NCBI GenBank assembly: GCA_026993705.1
Contig: JALWSJ010000316.1
Span: 1-14,181 of the forward strand
DNA: 14,181 bases
Direction of reading: 5' to 3'
DNA from: Flavobacteriales bacterium
Lineage (GTDB): Bacteria; Bacteroidota; Bacteroidia; Flavobacteriales_D; Parvicellaceae
Positions 7,480-14,181 of the stretch are shown piece after piece; position 1 is the first letter of the stretch, and every line of letters starts with the position of its first letter. The notes below the pieces were generated by a model. That model was not told where the DNA came from, ran no database searches, and was given only the letters and a program-made list of their open reading frames with translations. The translations under genes and the position numbers were made by a program.

Positions 7480-7944
7480 TCAGTTTTGTTTAGCAAAACC
7501 AATCATAACAGACGCACATCCCGATATTTTTTTATCTACATCTAACTTCACTTCAATCGTACAATCTAAAGTATTCGTTACTTTAAAATCCCAATACGGA
7601 GCATATTCATAATCCTCATTTGAAAACAATAAATTTTGTTCTTTATCATACACCTCAAAGATAATGTAATTATCATCTATCCCCGCTGAGGTAGCAATTC
7701 TATAAGTCGAACCGCCGTAAAATGTTGTTTCAAACTCTGCCGCTTCCTCGTCATTTAGGAAAACTCGATAAACTTGACCATCCGATATAAAAACACGATT
7801 CATTGCTTTATCTTTATCAGTATTCAGGTAACTGCTTGTAACTTCAGCAATAGAATCACAAGTTACAGGATTATCTTGAGCAAAAGAAAGATTAAACATC
7901 AATACTCCTGCTGCCAATATGGTATATTTCAATATAAATTTCAT
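7480..7944 (-). CDS. Small secreted hypothetical protein
   Basis: A 154-residue protein with a clear signal peptide (MKFILKYTILAAGVLMFNLS followed by FAQ; cleavage likely after residue 22 or 23). The mature chain of about 131 residues is acidic and probably beta-rich, with three cysteines (C29, C128, C143). The middle section, QVYRVFLNDEEAAEFETTFY then GGSTYRIA, looks like a beta-sandwich for recognition rather than an enzyme, and no catalytic motif is visible. It sits 26 bp after the lipoprotein gene and 47 bp before the ABCG gene on the same strand, so it is likely part of one operon and acts in the periplasm. I do not recognise a named family. Confidence 0.75.
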   Translation of the reverse strand: MKFILKYTILAAGVLMFNLSFAQDNPVTCDSIAEVTSSYLNTDKDKAMNRVFISDGQVYRVFLNDEEAAEFETTFYGGSTYRIATSAGIDDNYIIFEVYDKEQNLLFSNEDYEYAPYWDFKVTNTLDCTIEVKLDVDKKISGCASVMIGFAKQN

Positions 7945-7970
7945 AATAAATTAAGTATATGGTTGACAAT

Positions 7971-8912
7971 CTATCCTATGATTGAATTTCTTATTTCCGA
8001 AAGAGTTTTTACGATTTGATTTAACGATTCATCTGATATTTCTACCGTGTTTTTACTATTAATGGCAGTTTCCTTTTTAACAGGATCCGTTACCGGCTCT
8101 ACATATTCATAAGTAAAAGTAATATCATCAAAAATAGCTCTTAAATCTTCCAATTCCAAGACTAAATCTTCGTAAGATTCATCTCCGCTAGTTTCCGGCA
8201 AAGCCTTCAACATATTAATCATATTCGTTAACGCTTGTTTTTGCTCCGCTACACGATCTATTATCTTTTGATTTTTCGTTTCGACCGCAGTTTGAGCAGC
8301 AAAATAAACAGCTTCAACCCAACCTCCCACGACAACTAGTGCAGCTACATCTGCTTTGTCATTTTTCTTTAGGTAATCATCAGCATTTTTATACGCCTCA
8401 TTCACAAATACCAACATGGAATCTTGATTTCCCATATTCGCACTAAAACGTTCTGCCAACTTATCATTAAAAGCACCCGCTAAATCCAATTCATCAGCCA
8501 ACTTTCTTACACCTTTAAGATACTTTAAACTTAAATCTGTATTTTCATACAGCGTAATATACCCCATGTCCGCACCATAAACACCCATATTCAAGGCTTT
8601 TTGAAACGTCGTCGAATACGAACCGGAATTTTCAATAGGATTTAACAACTCCGAATTAAAATCTGCCCCTTCCTTTTTAATTAAGAAAGCCGTTTGAACA
8701 GGTGAAGGAATACTAAAGAATTGGTTACCTACCTTCACTCGAATAATATCATCAGGCTTGGTATCCTTAGTAATCTTTTCATCAATTTTTTGAATTTCAT
8801 CCTCAGCATCTTTAGGTGTTTCAGGCGTTGATTCTCCACCACAACCGGTAAGAAATAAACTCGTTGAAGCCATTGCCAATGCTGTAATATAACCGCTGTA
8901 TTTAATCTTCAT
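7971..8912 (-). CDS. Hypothetical lipoprotein
   Basis: Starting at the ATG at 8912, the 313-residue product has a standard lipoprotein signal ending in the lipobox LTGC (residues 21-24), followed by GGES and a charged linker rich in D, E and K. The rest is mainly helical and acidic, with no cysteine besides C24 and no visible enzymatic motif. A conserved-looking segment covers about residues 100-240, including GVYGADMGYITLYEN. The frame stays open upstream to an ATG at 8996, but that start would put 28 residues in front of the signal peptide and run into the promoter region, so 8912 is preferred. It is the first gene of the cluster with the secreted protein (26-bp gap) and the ABCG transporter. 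The function is unknown; a role at the inner face or surface of the outer membrane is inferred from lipidation. Confidence 0.8.
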   Translation of the reverse strand: MKIKYSGYITALAMASTSLFLTGCGGESTPETPKDAEDEIQKIDEKITKDTKPDDIIRVKVGNQFFSIPSPVQTAFLIKKEGADFNSELLNPIENSGSYSTTFQKALNMGVYGADMGYITLYENTDLSLKYLKGVRKLADELDLAGAFNDKLAERFSANMGNQDSMLVFVNEAYKNADDYLKKNDKADVAALVVVGGWVEAVYFAAQTAVETKNQKIIDRVAEQKQALTNMINMLKALPETSGDESYEDLVLELEDLRAIFDDITFTYEYVEPVTDPVKKETAINSKNTVEISDESLNQIVKTLSEIRNSIIG

Positions 8913-8950
8913 TTTATGTTCGATTTCAAAATTTAACTTTTCTAATCTTC

Positions 8951-8982
8951 CAAAGAAACTAAATAAGTCCAAAACTACCAAA
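8951..8982 (-). promoter_or_regulatory. Candidate promoter for the lipoprotein-secreted protein-ABCG cluster
   Basis: On the minus strand TTTG (8982-8979) is followed after 20 nt by TTTCTTTG (8958-8951). This is close to the Bacteroidota TTTG / TAnnTTTG pair except for T in place of A at the second position. Transcription would start near 8944, leaving a leader of about 30 nt before the ATG at 8912 and excluding the ATG at 8996. Confidence 0.4.
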
Positions 8983-9034
8983 AAAAACGTGTGCAATTTT
9001 CAGTATTTTTCATTTTTCTTGTATTTTTACATTT

Positions 9035-10018
9035 ATGATAAAGAAAATAAAAAAAATAGGAATCATTACTTCTGGAGGTGATGCACCGGGCATGAATGCA
9101 TGTATTCGAGCCATTACACGCTCCGCTATATATAAAGGACTGGAAGTTTTTGGTTTTAAACGCGGATACAACGGACTAATCGAAAACGACTTCATCCCTC
9201 TTCAATCCAATAGTGTCAGCAATATCATCCAACGCGGAGGCACAATATTAAAAACAGCTCGAAGCGACGAATTTAGAACCATCGAAGGCAGAAAAAAAGC
9301 TTTTAAAAACCTTCAAAAAAATAACATTGATGCTCTTGTTACAATTGGTGGCGACGGTACATTTACGGGAGCTTCTGTTTTTATTAAAGAATTTAATTTT
9401 CCTATAATAGGAATACCCGGCACTATCGACAATGATTTATTCGGCACAGACTACACCATTGGGTATGACACAGCCCTCAATACGGTTGTTCAAGCTGTCG
9501 ATAAAATCAGAGATACGGCTAGCAGTCACGGAAGATTGTTCGTTATTGAAGTTATGGGAAAAGATGCCGGATTTATAGCTCTAAGGAGCGGTATCGCCAC
9601 AGGAGCAGAAGCGGTATTAATCCCCGAAACGCCAACTTATATCGACCATCTGCTTCGAAAGCTAAACAGAGATTACAAACATCATAAACCCAGCAGCATA
9701 ATTATCGTAGCCGAAGGCGATGATTTCGGCGGAGCATATAAAGTAGCTGAAGCCGTCAAAGAAAAACACCCCTTCTTTGATATTCGTGTTACCGTGTTAG
9801 GACACATTCAAAGAGGAGGAAGTCCTTCTGCTTTCGACCGTGTCCTAGCCAGTCAAATGGGAGCCGGAGCTGTTGACTATTTGCTACAAGGCAAAAAAGA
9901 CGTTATGGTCGGATTTATGAATCGAACCACCGTTTTAACTCCTTTTAATAAAGCCATAAAACACCACAAAGAAATCAACCCGAACTTACTCAAACTAGTA
10001 GATATTCTTTCTATATAA
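9035..10018 (+). CDS. pfkA: ATP-dependent 6-phosphofructokinase
   Basis: PfkA phosphorylates fructose 6-phosphate to fructose 1,6-bisphosphate, the committed step of glycolysis. At 327 residues it has normal bacterial PfkA length. Motifs seen are GGDAPGMNA (14-22, ATP site), GGDGTF (105-110), PGTIDND (128-134, with D132 as catalytic base) and IGYDTALNT (142-150), then MGKDAGF (174-180) and the substrate loop GHIQRGGSPSAFDR (256-269). Glycine at position 108 of the GGDGT motif is the ATP-dependent state; pyrophosphate-dependent enzymes usually have Asp there. The ATG at 9035 gives a start just before the first strand. A TATTTTTA box at 9022-9029 would give a nearly leaderless mRNA. It is the only plus-strand gene here, divergent from the lipoprotein gene and convergent with mgtE. 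The structured element begins six bases after its stop. Confidence 0.97.
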   Translation: MIKKIKKIGIITSGGDAPGMNACIRAITRSAIYKGLEVFGFKRGYNGLIENDFIPLQSNSVSNIIQRGGTILKTARSDEFRTIEGRKKAFKNLQKNNIDALVTIGGDGTFTGASVFIKEFNFPIIGIPGTIDNDLFGTDYTIGYDTALNTVVQAVDKIRDTASSHGRLFVIEVMGKDAGFIALRSGIATGAEAVLIPETPTYIDHLLRKLNRDYKHHKPSSIIIVAEGDDFGGAYKVAEAVKEKHPFFDIRVTVLGHIQRGGSPSAFDRVLASQMGAGAVDYLLQGKKDVMVGFMNRTTVLTPFNKAIKHHKEINPNLLKLVDILSI

Positions 10019-10023
10019 AGTAA

Positions 10024-10326
10024 GTTAGGGCGTTCCCATTACGGCATAAAAAAGTAGTTCCGTTTTCACTACACCACTTTTTAACGCTGTAATGGTCGGG
10101 CTATCCACTATATCTTTTGGGTTGCTTATATGCAACAACCCAAAAGGATGCCGTTTCTATCCCTAACGCAGTTGAGATAAATACAAAAAAATTAAATTTA
10201 GTATTCTTAGACGATGATTATTTTCTTTGCATAGCTCCAGCTATGGAAAGAAAATATAAAGAAGTATAAGGATACTAAAAACATTTTATTGTGCTTAGAT
10301 TAACTGTGTTAGGAATTCCAACTAAC
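10024..10326 (+). repeat. Structured dispersed element, copy 2 (3' of pfkA)
   Basis: It starts GTTAGGGCGTTCCC at 10024, six bases after the pfkA stop. In order it holds: a hairpin with outer arms CCATTAC/GTAATGG (10036-10042, 10089-10095) and a partly paired A/T-rich interior; the motif GTCGGGCTATC (10095-10105); an 11-bp hairpin CTTTTGGGTTG/CAACCCAAAAG (10114-10124, 10136-10146); and the core TATCCCTAACGCAGTT (10158-10173). The 3' module has nested stems: CTAACGCAGTT/AACTGTGTTAG (10163-10173, 10302-10312), TTTAGTATTCTTA/TAAGGATACTAAA (10197-10209, 10267-10279) and an 18-bp stem with one mismatch (10219-10236, 10239-10256). GTTAGGG (10024-10030) also pairs perfectly with CCCTAAC (10161-10167). 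The G-T wobbles in the stems are pairs only on the pfkA sense strand, which favours a folded RNA. Confidence 0.85.
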
Positions 10327-10384
10327 GTAAAAATACAACACTGATAATCAAATAATTATAAAATCGACAATATTTTTACGTTAG
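10322..10384. repeat. 14-bp perfect inverted repeat in the pfkA-mgtE convergent gap
   Basis: CTAACGTAAAAATA (10322-10335) and TATTTTTACGTTAG (10371-10384) are exact reverse complements separated by 35 AT-rich bases. The position between convergent genes would suit a bidirectional transcription end, although neither strand has a GC-rich stem or a T-run right after it. The outer CTAAC also overlaps the tail of the structured element (GTTAG at 10308-10312 can pair with CTAAC at 10322-10326). Confidence 0.6.
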
Positions 10385-10420
10385 CTCAAAAACTCAACTA
10401 TTTTTTTCACAGTCGCTTAA

Positions 10421-10440
10421 TAATCCCTAACGCAGAATGA
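10421..10440 (+). repeat. Third, isolated copy of the ATCCCTAACGCAG core
   Basis: ATCCCTAACGCAG (10423-10435) repeats exactly the central core of the two structured elements (10159-10171, and the minus strand at 2311-2299), and is followed by a partly similar A/T-rich stretch. It is in the same orientation as copy 2. CCTAACGCAG can pair with CTGTGTTAGG at the end of copy 2 (10304-10313), so it may be the displaced closing arm of that element or a remnant of another copy. The rest of the gap to 10491 shows nothing I can name. Confidence 0.5.
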
Positions 10441-10491
10441 ATTAAATGCAAGAATGTAACTTTCAATTTCGTGCCTTCCCCCAATTCCCTA

Positions 10492-11841
10492 TCAAAAGAA
10501 AAACCACCACGCAATAGAAAAATAAATCAACTGCCCGATAATATCGTTCATTGTCGTAATAAACGGACCGGTAGCCAATGCAGGATCTATATTTTGTTTA
10601 TGCAAGATTAAAGGAACTATCGTACCAAAAACACCGGCAAAAATAATAACAGAAAACAAAGCTATAGAAATAGTAAGACTTAACTTAATCGGTGAACCTG
10701 TAATATAGGTATAAGTAAATATCAAAAAGGCTAAAATTACCCCATTTACCGCAGCAACCCCCAATTCTTTTAAGACTTTTTTAGCCGTAGAGTCCAACGA
10801 TAACGAATTATTTGCCAATCCTTGTACAATAATTGCGGAAGATTGCACGCCTACATTCCCCCCCATTGCACCTATAAGAGGAATAAAGAAAGCTAACACC
10901 GGCAACACTTCCAGCTGCTCATCAAAACTACCAATCACAAGCGACCCTAAAATTCCTCCCAATAAACCAACAAGCAACCAAGGCAATCTAGCTCGTGTCA
11001 ACACCCAAACTGAATCTTTATCATCAACACGCTCGGAAATACCACTTGCCATCTGAAAATCTTTTTCCGCTTCTTCTTTGATAATGTCCACCACATCATC
11101 AATCGTAATCCTTCCAACAAGATGATTTTCTTTATCGATAACAGGCAAGGCAACCAAATCGTACTTTTCCATTAATTGAGCTACTTCATCTGCAGGCGTA
11201 TCAGTCGTAACAGAAATAGGATCTTTACGGTACAAATCTTTTATTTTCGTATCTGTATCCGCATATAAAAAACTCTTTAAGGATAATGTTCCCAACAAAT
11301 ATCTTTCATCATCTACTACATAAATAGTATAAACATGACTAGTTTCTTTTGCTTGTTTTCTAAGCTCCCTCAGGCTTTTAGACATTGTCCAATTCACATT
11401 GGTTGCAATATACTCTTTAGCCATTAACCCTCCTGCAGTATCTTCGTCATACCTCAACAATTTAACAATATCTTCTGCCTGTTCAGCATCTTCCAATTCA
11501 GAAAGTACCCTTTGTTTTCTGTAATCAGGCAAATCTTGAATAATATCCGTCGCATCATCGGAATCTACATTATCCAATTGAGTTGCAATTTCCTTTGCCG
11601 ACAAAGAAGCTAAAAAACGCTCACGGATATCCTCCTCCAATTCAACTAACACAGCAGAAGCGGTTTCCTCATCTAAATGACGGTAAATAAACTGAGCTAC
11701 TTGGAGATCTACTTCATCTAAGATTTCGGCAATATCAACCGGATGTAAACCTTCCAACAACTCATCGAGCTTGTCGGCATTCTTCTCAGCAACCGCAAGA
11801 TTTAAGTCCTCTATAAATTGTTTTGTTAATTCAAATTGCAT
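10492..11841 (-). CDS. mgtE: Magnesium transporter MgtE
   Basis: MgtE is a dimeric inner-membrane Mg2+ channel gated by intracellular Mg2+. The 449 residues show the full architecture: an acidic helical N domain (about 15-130), two CBS domains (about 137-195 and 205-260), a connecting helix (about 260-285) and a membrane domain with five helices (about 286-306, 312-342, 360-380, 386-412 and 425-449). The pore signatures PLIGAMGGNVGVQSS (321-335) and DPALATGPFITTMNDIIG (419-436) are intact; D433 corresponds to the key pore aspartate by position in the family motif. The ATG at 11841 gives the usual start. It is transcribed alone from a good promoter about 90 bp upstream and faces pfkA. The gene appears functional and normal in length. 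Confidence 0.96.
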   Translation of the reverse strand: MQFELTKQFIEDLNLAVAEKNADKLDELLEGLHPVDIAEILDEVDLQVAQFIYRHLDEETASAVLVELEEDIRERFLASLSAKEIATQLDNVDSDDATDIIQDLPDYRKQRVLSELEDAEQAEDIVKLLRYDEDTAGGLMAKEYIATNVNWTMSKSLRELRKQAKETSHVYTIYVVDDERYLLGTLSLKSFLYADTDTKIKDLYRKDPISVTTDTPADEVAQLMEKYDLVALPVIDKENHLVGRITIDDVVDIIKEEAEKDFQMASGISERVDDKDSVWVLTRARLPWLLVGLLGGILGSLVIGSFDEQLEVLPVLAFFIPLIGAMGGNVGVQSSAIIVQGLANNSLSLDSTAKKVLKELGVAAVNGVILAFLIFTYTYITGSPIKLSLTISIALFSVIIFAGVFGTIVPLILHKQNIDPALATGPFITTMNDIIGQLIYFSIAWWFFF

Positions 11842-11939
11842 GAATACTCTTCTTATGATGTTCTTACTTTTATAATTTATCCCCCCTCATCACAAACAAC
11901 TTACGGTTTAAACGCTATATTGAAACACACAAAGGAATG

Positions 11940-11970
11940 CAAAGATAATCTTTTATAAACACTCCCCAAA
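11940..11970 (-). promoter_or_regulatory. mgtE: Strong Bacteroidota-type promoter for mgtE
   Basis: On the minus strand TTTG (11970-11967) is followed after exactly 19 nt by TATCTTTG (11947-11940), a full match to the Bacteroidota -33/-7 consensus TTTG-N19-TAnnTTTG. Transcription should start near 11933. That leaves a leader of about 90 nt before the mgtE ATG, longer than for other genes here. The leader contains GTTTAAAC (11906-11913) and ATTGAAAC (11919-11926) but no recognisable riboswitch. Confidence 0.7.
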
Positions 11971-12014
11971 AAACAATGACTTCTGTTTTTTTACCCTTAA
12001 ATTATTTAATCGGT

Positions 12015-12554
12015 TCATCGATAATACAGCACCATTGAACAAACACAACTATCTTTCTTAGCGGGACACCTAAAATCCCCTTTCATACATTCTTCTTCCC
12101 AATACCCTTTATAAAATAACAACTTATTAAATTGAAAACATTTAGCTATTCTTTGTATGTTTATTTTTTCCCCATGTTGCCAAGCATACATAACGTAATG
12201 ACTACTTTTTTCAAATGAATTAATCGCTCTATTGATTAACTGTTTCCCAAACCCTTTTCTCTTAAATGTAGTTTTCACAACGATTGTATCAATACAATAG
12301 AGAGGACTCATTATATTTTTTACCACCTCAATATCTTTAATTTTTTCTTCTACCTCATATGGAGAAGTTTTATAAACAACTAGAAAACCTATAACCTCGT
12401 TGGCACTAACAAGTTTCCAAGAATAATACTTTTCAGAATCTTTCACTTCTTTAAAATACTCAAAAGTAAGATACCCATCGCCAAAATTTTGATTCGATAA
12501 ATTGATTAGGTTAAAGATATCCTCTTCACTTATATTTTGAACTACACGTACCAT
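12015..12554 (-). CDS. GNAT-family N-acetyltransferase with cysteine-rich C-terminus
   Basis: The 179-residue protein has a GNAT fold: the first strand is VRVVQNI, and the acetyl-CoA pyrophosphate-binding motif A covers DTIVVKTTFKRKGFGKQL (89-105; R99-K-G-F-G-K104). The acceptor substrate is unknown. The last 25 residues contain four cysteines (C156, C163, C170, C172) in the arrangement C-x6-C-P-x5-C-x-C, plus C139, which is unusual and could bind a metal. The ATG at 12554 is chosen because it starts directly at the first GNAT strand. A GTG at 12575 overlaps the rimM stop codon (TAGTG) and would add seven residues; translational coupling makes that a real alternative. The gene is downstream of rimM in the same operon. 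Confidence 0.85.
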   Translation of the reverse strand: MVRVVQNISEEDIFNLINLSNQNFGDGYLTFEYFKEVKDSEKYYSWKLVSANEVIGFLVVYKTSPYEVEEKIKDIEVVKNIMSPLYCIDTIVVKTTFKRKGFGKQLINRAINSFEKSSHYVMYAWQHGEKINIQRIAKCFQFNKLLFYKGYWEEECMKGDFRCPAKKDSCVCSMVLYYR

Positions 12555-12574
12555 ATTGCTATTCGCTAAAATCA

Positions 12575-13099
12575 CTAATACAACTCAAGCAACCCTTCAG
12601 GGATAGAGAGTTGAATACTTTTATTTGGTTTGTCAACTTTCAAAATATGATTATCATTAAAGGGTAATAAAGCTTCTTTATTGTTCGGTAATTGCACATT
12701 CAACAACCGGTTTACAGGATTATCAACAACCTCTATGACCTGTCCTACCACTTCGTCCTTTTCGTTCAGAATATCAAAAGCGACAATTTCATGAAAATAA
12801 AATTGATGTGGCTCTAATTCAGGTAACAGTTCCAAGGGTAAAAATACGCTTTTCCCCGTTAACCTTTCAGCTTCTTCTTGTGTTCGTATTCCATCAATGT
12901 TTATCCGAAGTTGATTGTGCTTATGCTTTTTACTTTTCTCGATAAAGTAGGGAACCAATTGCTTATTCACTTCTAAAAAGAAATGCTTTAATTTATAATA
13001 ATTCTCAGGAATATCGGTATCCAAAAACAAAATAACCTCTCCTTTAAAACTATGTGTTTTGGAAATTAATCCAAGTTGAAAACAATCTTCTTTTTTCAT
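12575..13099 (-). CDS. rimM: Ribosome maturation factor RimM
   Basis: RimM assists assembly of the 30S head domain and 16S rRNA processing by binding ribosomal protein S19. The 174 residues have the two expected domains: the N-terminal RimM barrel (1-88), with GLISKTHSFKGEV at 10-22 and the EEAERLTG segment at 75-82, and a C-terminal PRC barrel (about 95-172), with LPFNDNHI at 145-152 and the closing PEGLLEL at 167-173. All are conserved. In many bacteria rimM follows rpsP (S16); here the upstream neighbour on the same strand is a VWA-domain gene and rpsP is not visible. A promoter lies just before the gene, so it is probably transcribed independently of the VWA gene and together with the GNAT gene. 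Confidence 0.95.
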   Translation of the reverse strand: MKKEDCFQLGLISKTHSFKGEVILFLDTDIPENYYKLKHFFLEVNKQLVPYFIEKSKKHKHNQLRINIDGIRTQEEAERLTGKSVFLPLELLPELEPHQFYFHEIVAFDILNEKDEVVGQVIEVVDNPVNRLLNVQLPNNKEALLPFNDNHILKVDKPNKSIQLSIPEGLLELY

Positions 13100-13113
13100 A
13101 AAAAGTTTTTTTT

Positions 13114-13121
13114 CAAAAGTA
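13114..13121 (-). promoter_or_regulatory. rimM: -7 element of a candidate rimM promoter
   Basis: The minus strand reads TACTTTTG (13121-13114), an exact TAnnTTTG match, with TTTATGG ending 19 nt further upstream as a weak -33 region. Transcription would start near 13107, giving a leader of fewer than ten bases before the rimM ATG. Confidence 0.5.
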
Positions 13122-13194
13122 CATAATGAAGTTGATTATACCATAAATTCGCAAGTAATTTCGCTTCTTTAATTTCCTTTTTAATTCTTTAAAT

Positions 13195-14181
13195 CTACAT
13201 CAAACTACTTTTCTTTATTTCTTCCACCAACTTCTGCAAAGCATCATCAAAATTATCAATTTTTATATAATTACCTCCTCCATTGGTTGCCAGTTTTCTC
13301 ATATTTCGTTCATGCTCTCGTCTGTTTTTTATACCAATCACCGAAACTTTCACTCCTTTCTCCTTATATTTTTTGGCTAATTTATATACGTTTTCACTTC
13401 CGCTGTTAAAATCCCCGTCCGTTGCCATTATTATTTCATTATTCCCTCCGGCTATAAAGGACTCACATACTTTGCTGTACGCTAATTTTAACCCTTTCCC
13501 TCCGGCAGTCATTCCTCTAGCCTGTAAAGATTCTATTTTAGCAATAATTGAATCTTTGTTATCAGCACTCATTGCCTCCATGGCAACTTGTGTTTTACTC
13601 GCATACGTAACAATTGTAATATTATCCACATCTCTCAACAGTTTTGTCATTTCTATCATTGAGGCTTTTAACAAATCTAACTTTCCCGTAAACCGCATAG
13701 ACGTAGAAACATCTATTAAAAAAACTATATTATTAGGCTTGTATTTAGACAATGGAAAATTCGGGTATTTTTCATCTTTCGGCAAGGATACCGAATCAAC
13801 TGGCGGACGTTCCTCCTCCAAAAGAACTTCTTCTACAACTTCTACCGTATCGGAATTTTCTTTTTTTTCCTCTTTCTCTATATTCGGAATCTCTTCTACG
13901 TTTTCAGCTTCGGGAATCTGCTCAGCTATTTTCTCCTCTTCTCTTTTTTGCATTTCAATCAATACAAAATTATTTTTCTTGTTGATATATTTTGGAAACT
14001 CAACACTTTCGTACCCTTCTTTTTGTGTAACAAAATAATAAAGTCCTAAATCTACTTTTTGCGAAGAAGTGCCGTTCCTGTTTGTTATTAAATGCTGTGC
14101 TACAAGTCCGTTTTTTATCATTCTTACGGAAGCACTCTCAATCGGTTTTTGAGTTTGCTTATCCACAACTTTTACGATAAA
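13195..14181 (-). CDS. Surface protein with carboxypeptidase-regulatory-like and VWA domains (5' end outside window)
   Basis: The frame is open to the right edge, so only the C-terminal 328 residues are visible. The first 75 or so begin FIVKVVDKQTQKPIESASVR and form a carboxypeptidase-regulatory-like beta sandwich, as often found in Bacteroidota surface proteins. An acidic linker of about 55 residues rich in E, V and I follows. The last 185 residues are a von Willebrand factor A domain with a complete MIDAS: DVSTS (157-161), T225 in RGMTAGG and D255 in ATDGD, so it should bind a divalent metal and a protein ligand. The GTG at 14166 opens the same frame but lies inside the regulatory-like domain and is not the start. 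The protein is probably exported, but no signal peptide can be seen. It ends 95 bp before rimM. Confidence 0.88.
   Translation of the reverse strand, partial: FIVKVVDKQTQKPIESASVRMIKNGLVAQHLITNRNGTSSQKVDLGLYYFVTQKEGYESVEFPKYINKKNNFVLIEMQKREEEKIAEQIPEAENVEEIPNIEKEEKKENSDTVEVVEEVLLEEERPPVDSVSLPKDEKYPNFPLSKYKPNNIVFLIDVSTSMRFTGKLDLLKASMIEMTKLLRDVDNITIVTYASKTQVAMEAMSADNKDSIIAKIESLQARGMTAGGKGLKLAYSKVCESFIAGGNNEIIMATDGDFNSGSENVYKLAKKYKEKGVKVSVIGIKNRREHERNMRKLATNGGGNYIKIDNFDDALQKLVEEIKKSSLM

Noticed and set aside
8913..8996. N-terminal extension of the lipoprotein to the ATG at 8996
   Set aside because: It would place 28 residues before a perfect lipoprotein signal peptide and overlap the likely promoter; the ATG at 8912 is preferred.
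13283..14038. A 251-codon open frame on the plus strand, antisense to the VWA gene
   Set aside because: It mirrors the VWA coding frame exactly; its product is a serine/leucine/phenylalanine-rich peptide typical of an antisense shadow. The minus-strand frame has a complete MIDAS domain.
14164..14166. GTG as the start codon of the VWA gene
   Set aside because: The frame stays open to the window edge and the residues before the GTG (FIVKV) complete the first strand of the regulatory-like domain, so the gene is truncated by the window.

Overview
The window looks like a low-GC chromosome segment from the phylum Bacteroidota, most likely a member of the Flavobacteriales. The evidence is the gene families (LipA, FtsY, PfkA, MgtE and RimM of Bacteroidota type; a TerB-like/ABCG fusion of about 1,080 residues; a surface protein combining a carboxypeptidase-regulatory-like domain with a VWA domain). 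Shine-Dalgarno sequences are almost absent, and several promoter candidates match the Bacteroidota pattern TTG - about 19-20 nt - TAnnTTTG. No tRNA, rRNA or CRISPR array was seen.

Layout, left to right. The left edge (1-229) is the end of an ISAs1-family insertion sequence with the first 38 codons of its transposase. Next, all on the minus strand: lipA (374-1237), preceded four bases upstream by a gene for an outer-membrane barrel-like protein (1242-2036); a 410-bp gap holding a structured repeat; a second exported barrel-like protein (2450-3151), whose start overlaps the end of ftsY (3108-4073); then a compact three-gene cluster, read in the order lipoprotein (8912-7971), small secreted protein (7944-7480), TerB-ABCG half-transporter fusion (7432-4196). 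pfkA (9035-10018) is the only plus-strand gene and is divergent from the lipoprotein. It converges on mgtE (10492-11841) across a 473-bp non-coding region that holds a second copy of the structured repeat. The right part carries rimM and a GNAT acetyltransferase in one operon (13099 down to 12015), then the 3' part of a VWA-domain gene that runs off the right edge.

The most striking content is non-coding. Two inverted copies of an element of about 290-310 bp (2144-2453 and 10024-10326) each start at or within a few bases of a stop codon, in the sense direction of that gene. They share a 47-nt identical block and short conserved motifs. One hairpin has completely different sequence in the two copies yet stays paired, and another shows a compensatory G-C to T-A change. 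This argues for selection on a folded RNA or DNA structure. The third item is a 29-bp direct repeat at the same distance (about 50 bp) upstream of two genes.

Functionally the genes are mostly housekeeping: lipoyl cofactor synthesis, SRP-dependent membrane targeting, glycolysis, Mg2+ transport, 16S rRNA maturation. The uncharacterised envelope genes (two barrel-like proteins, a lipoprotein, a secreted protein and an ABC exporter) are the main unknowns.
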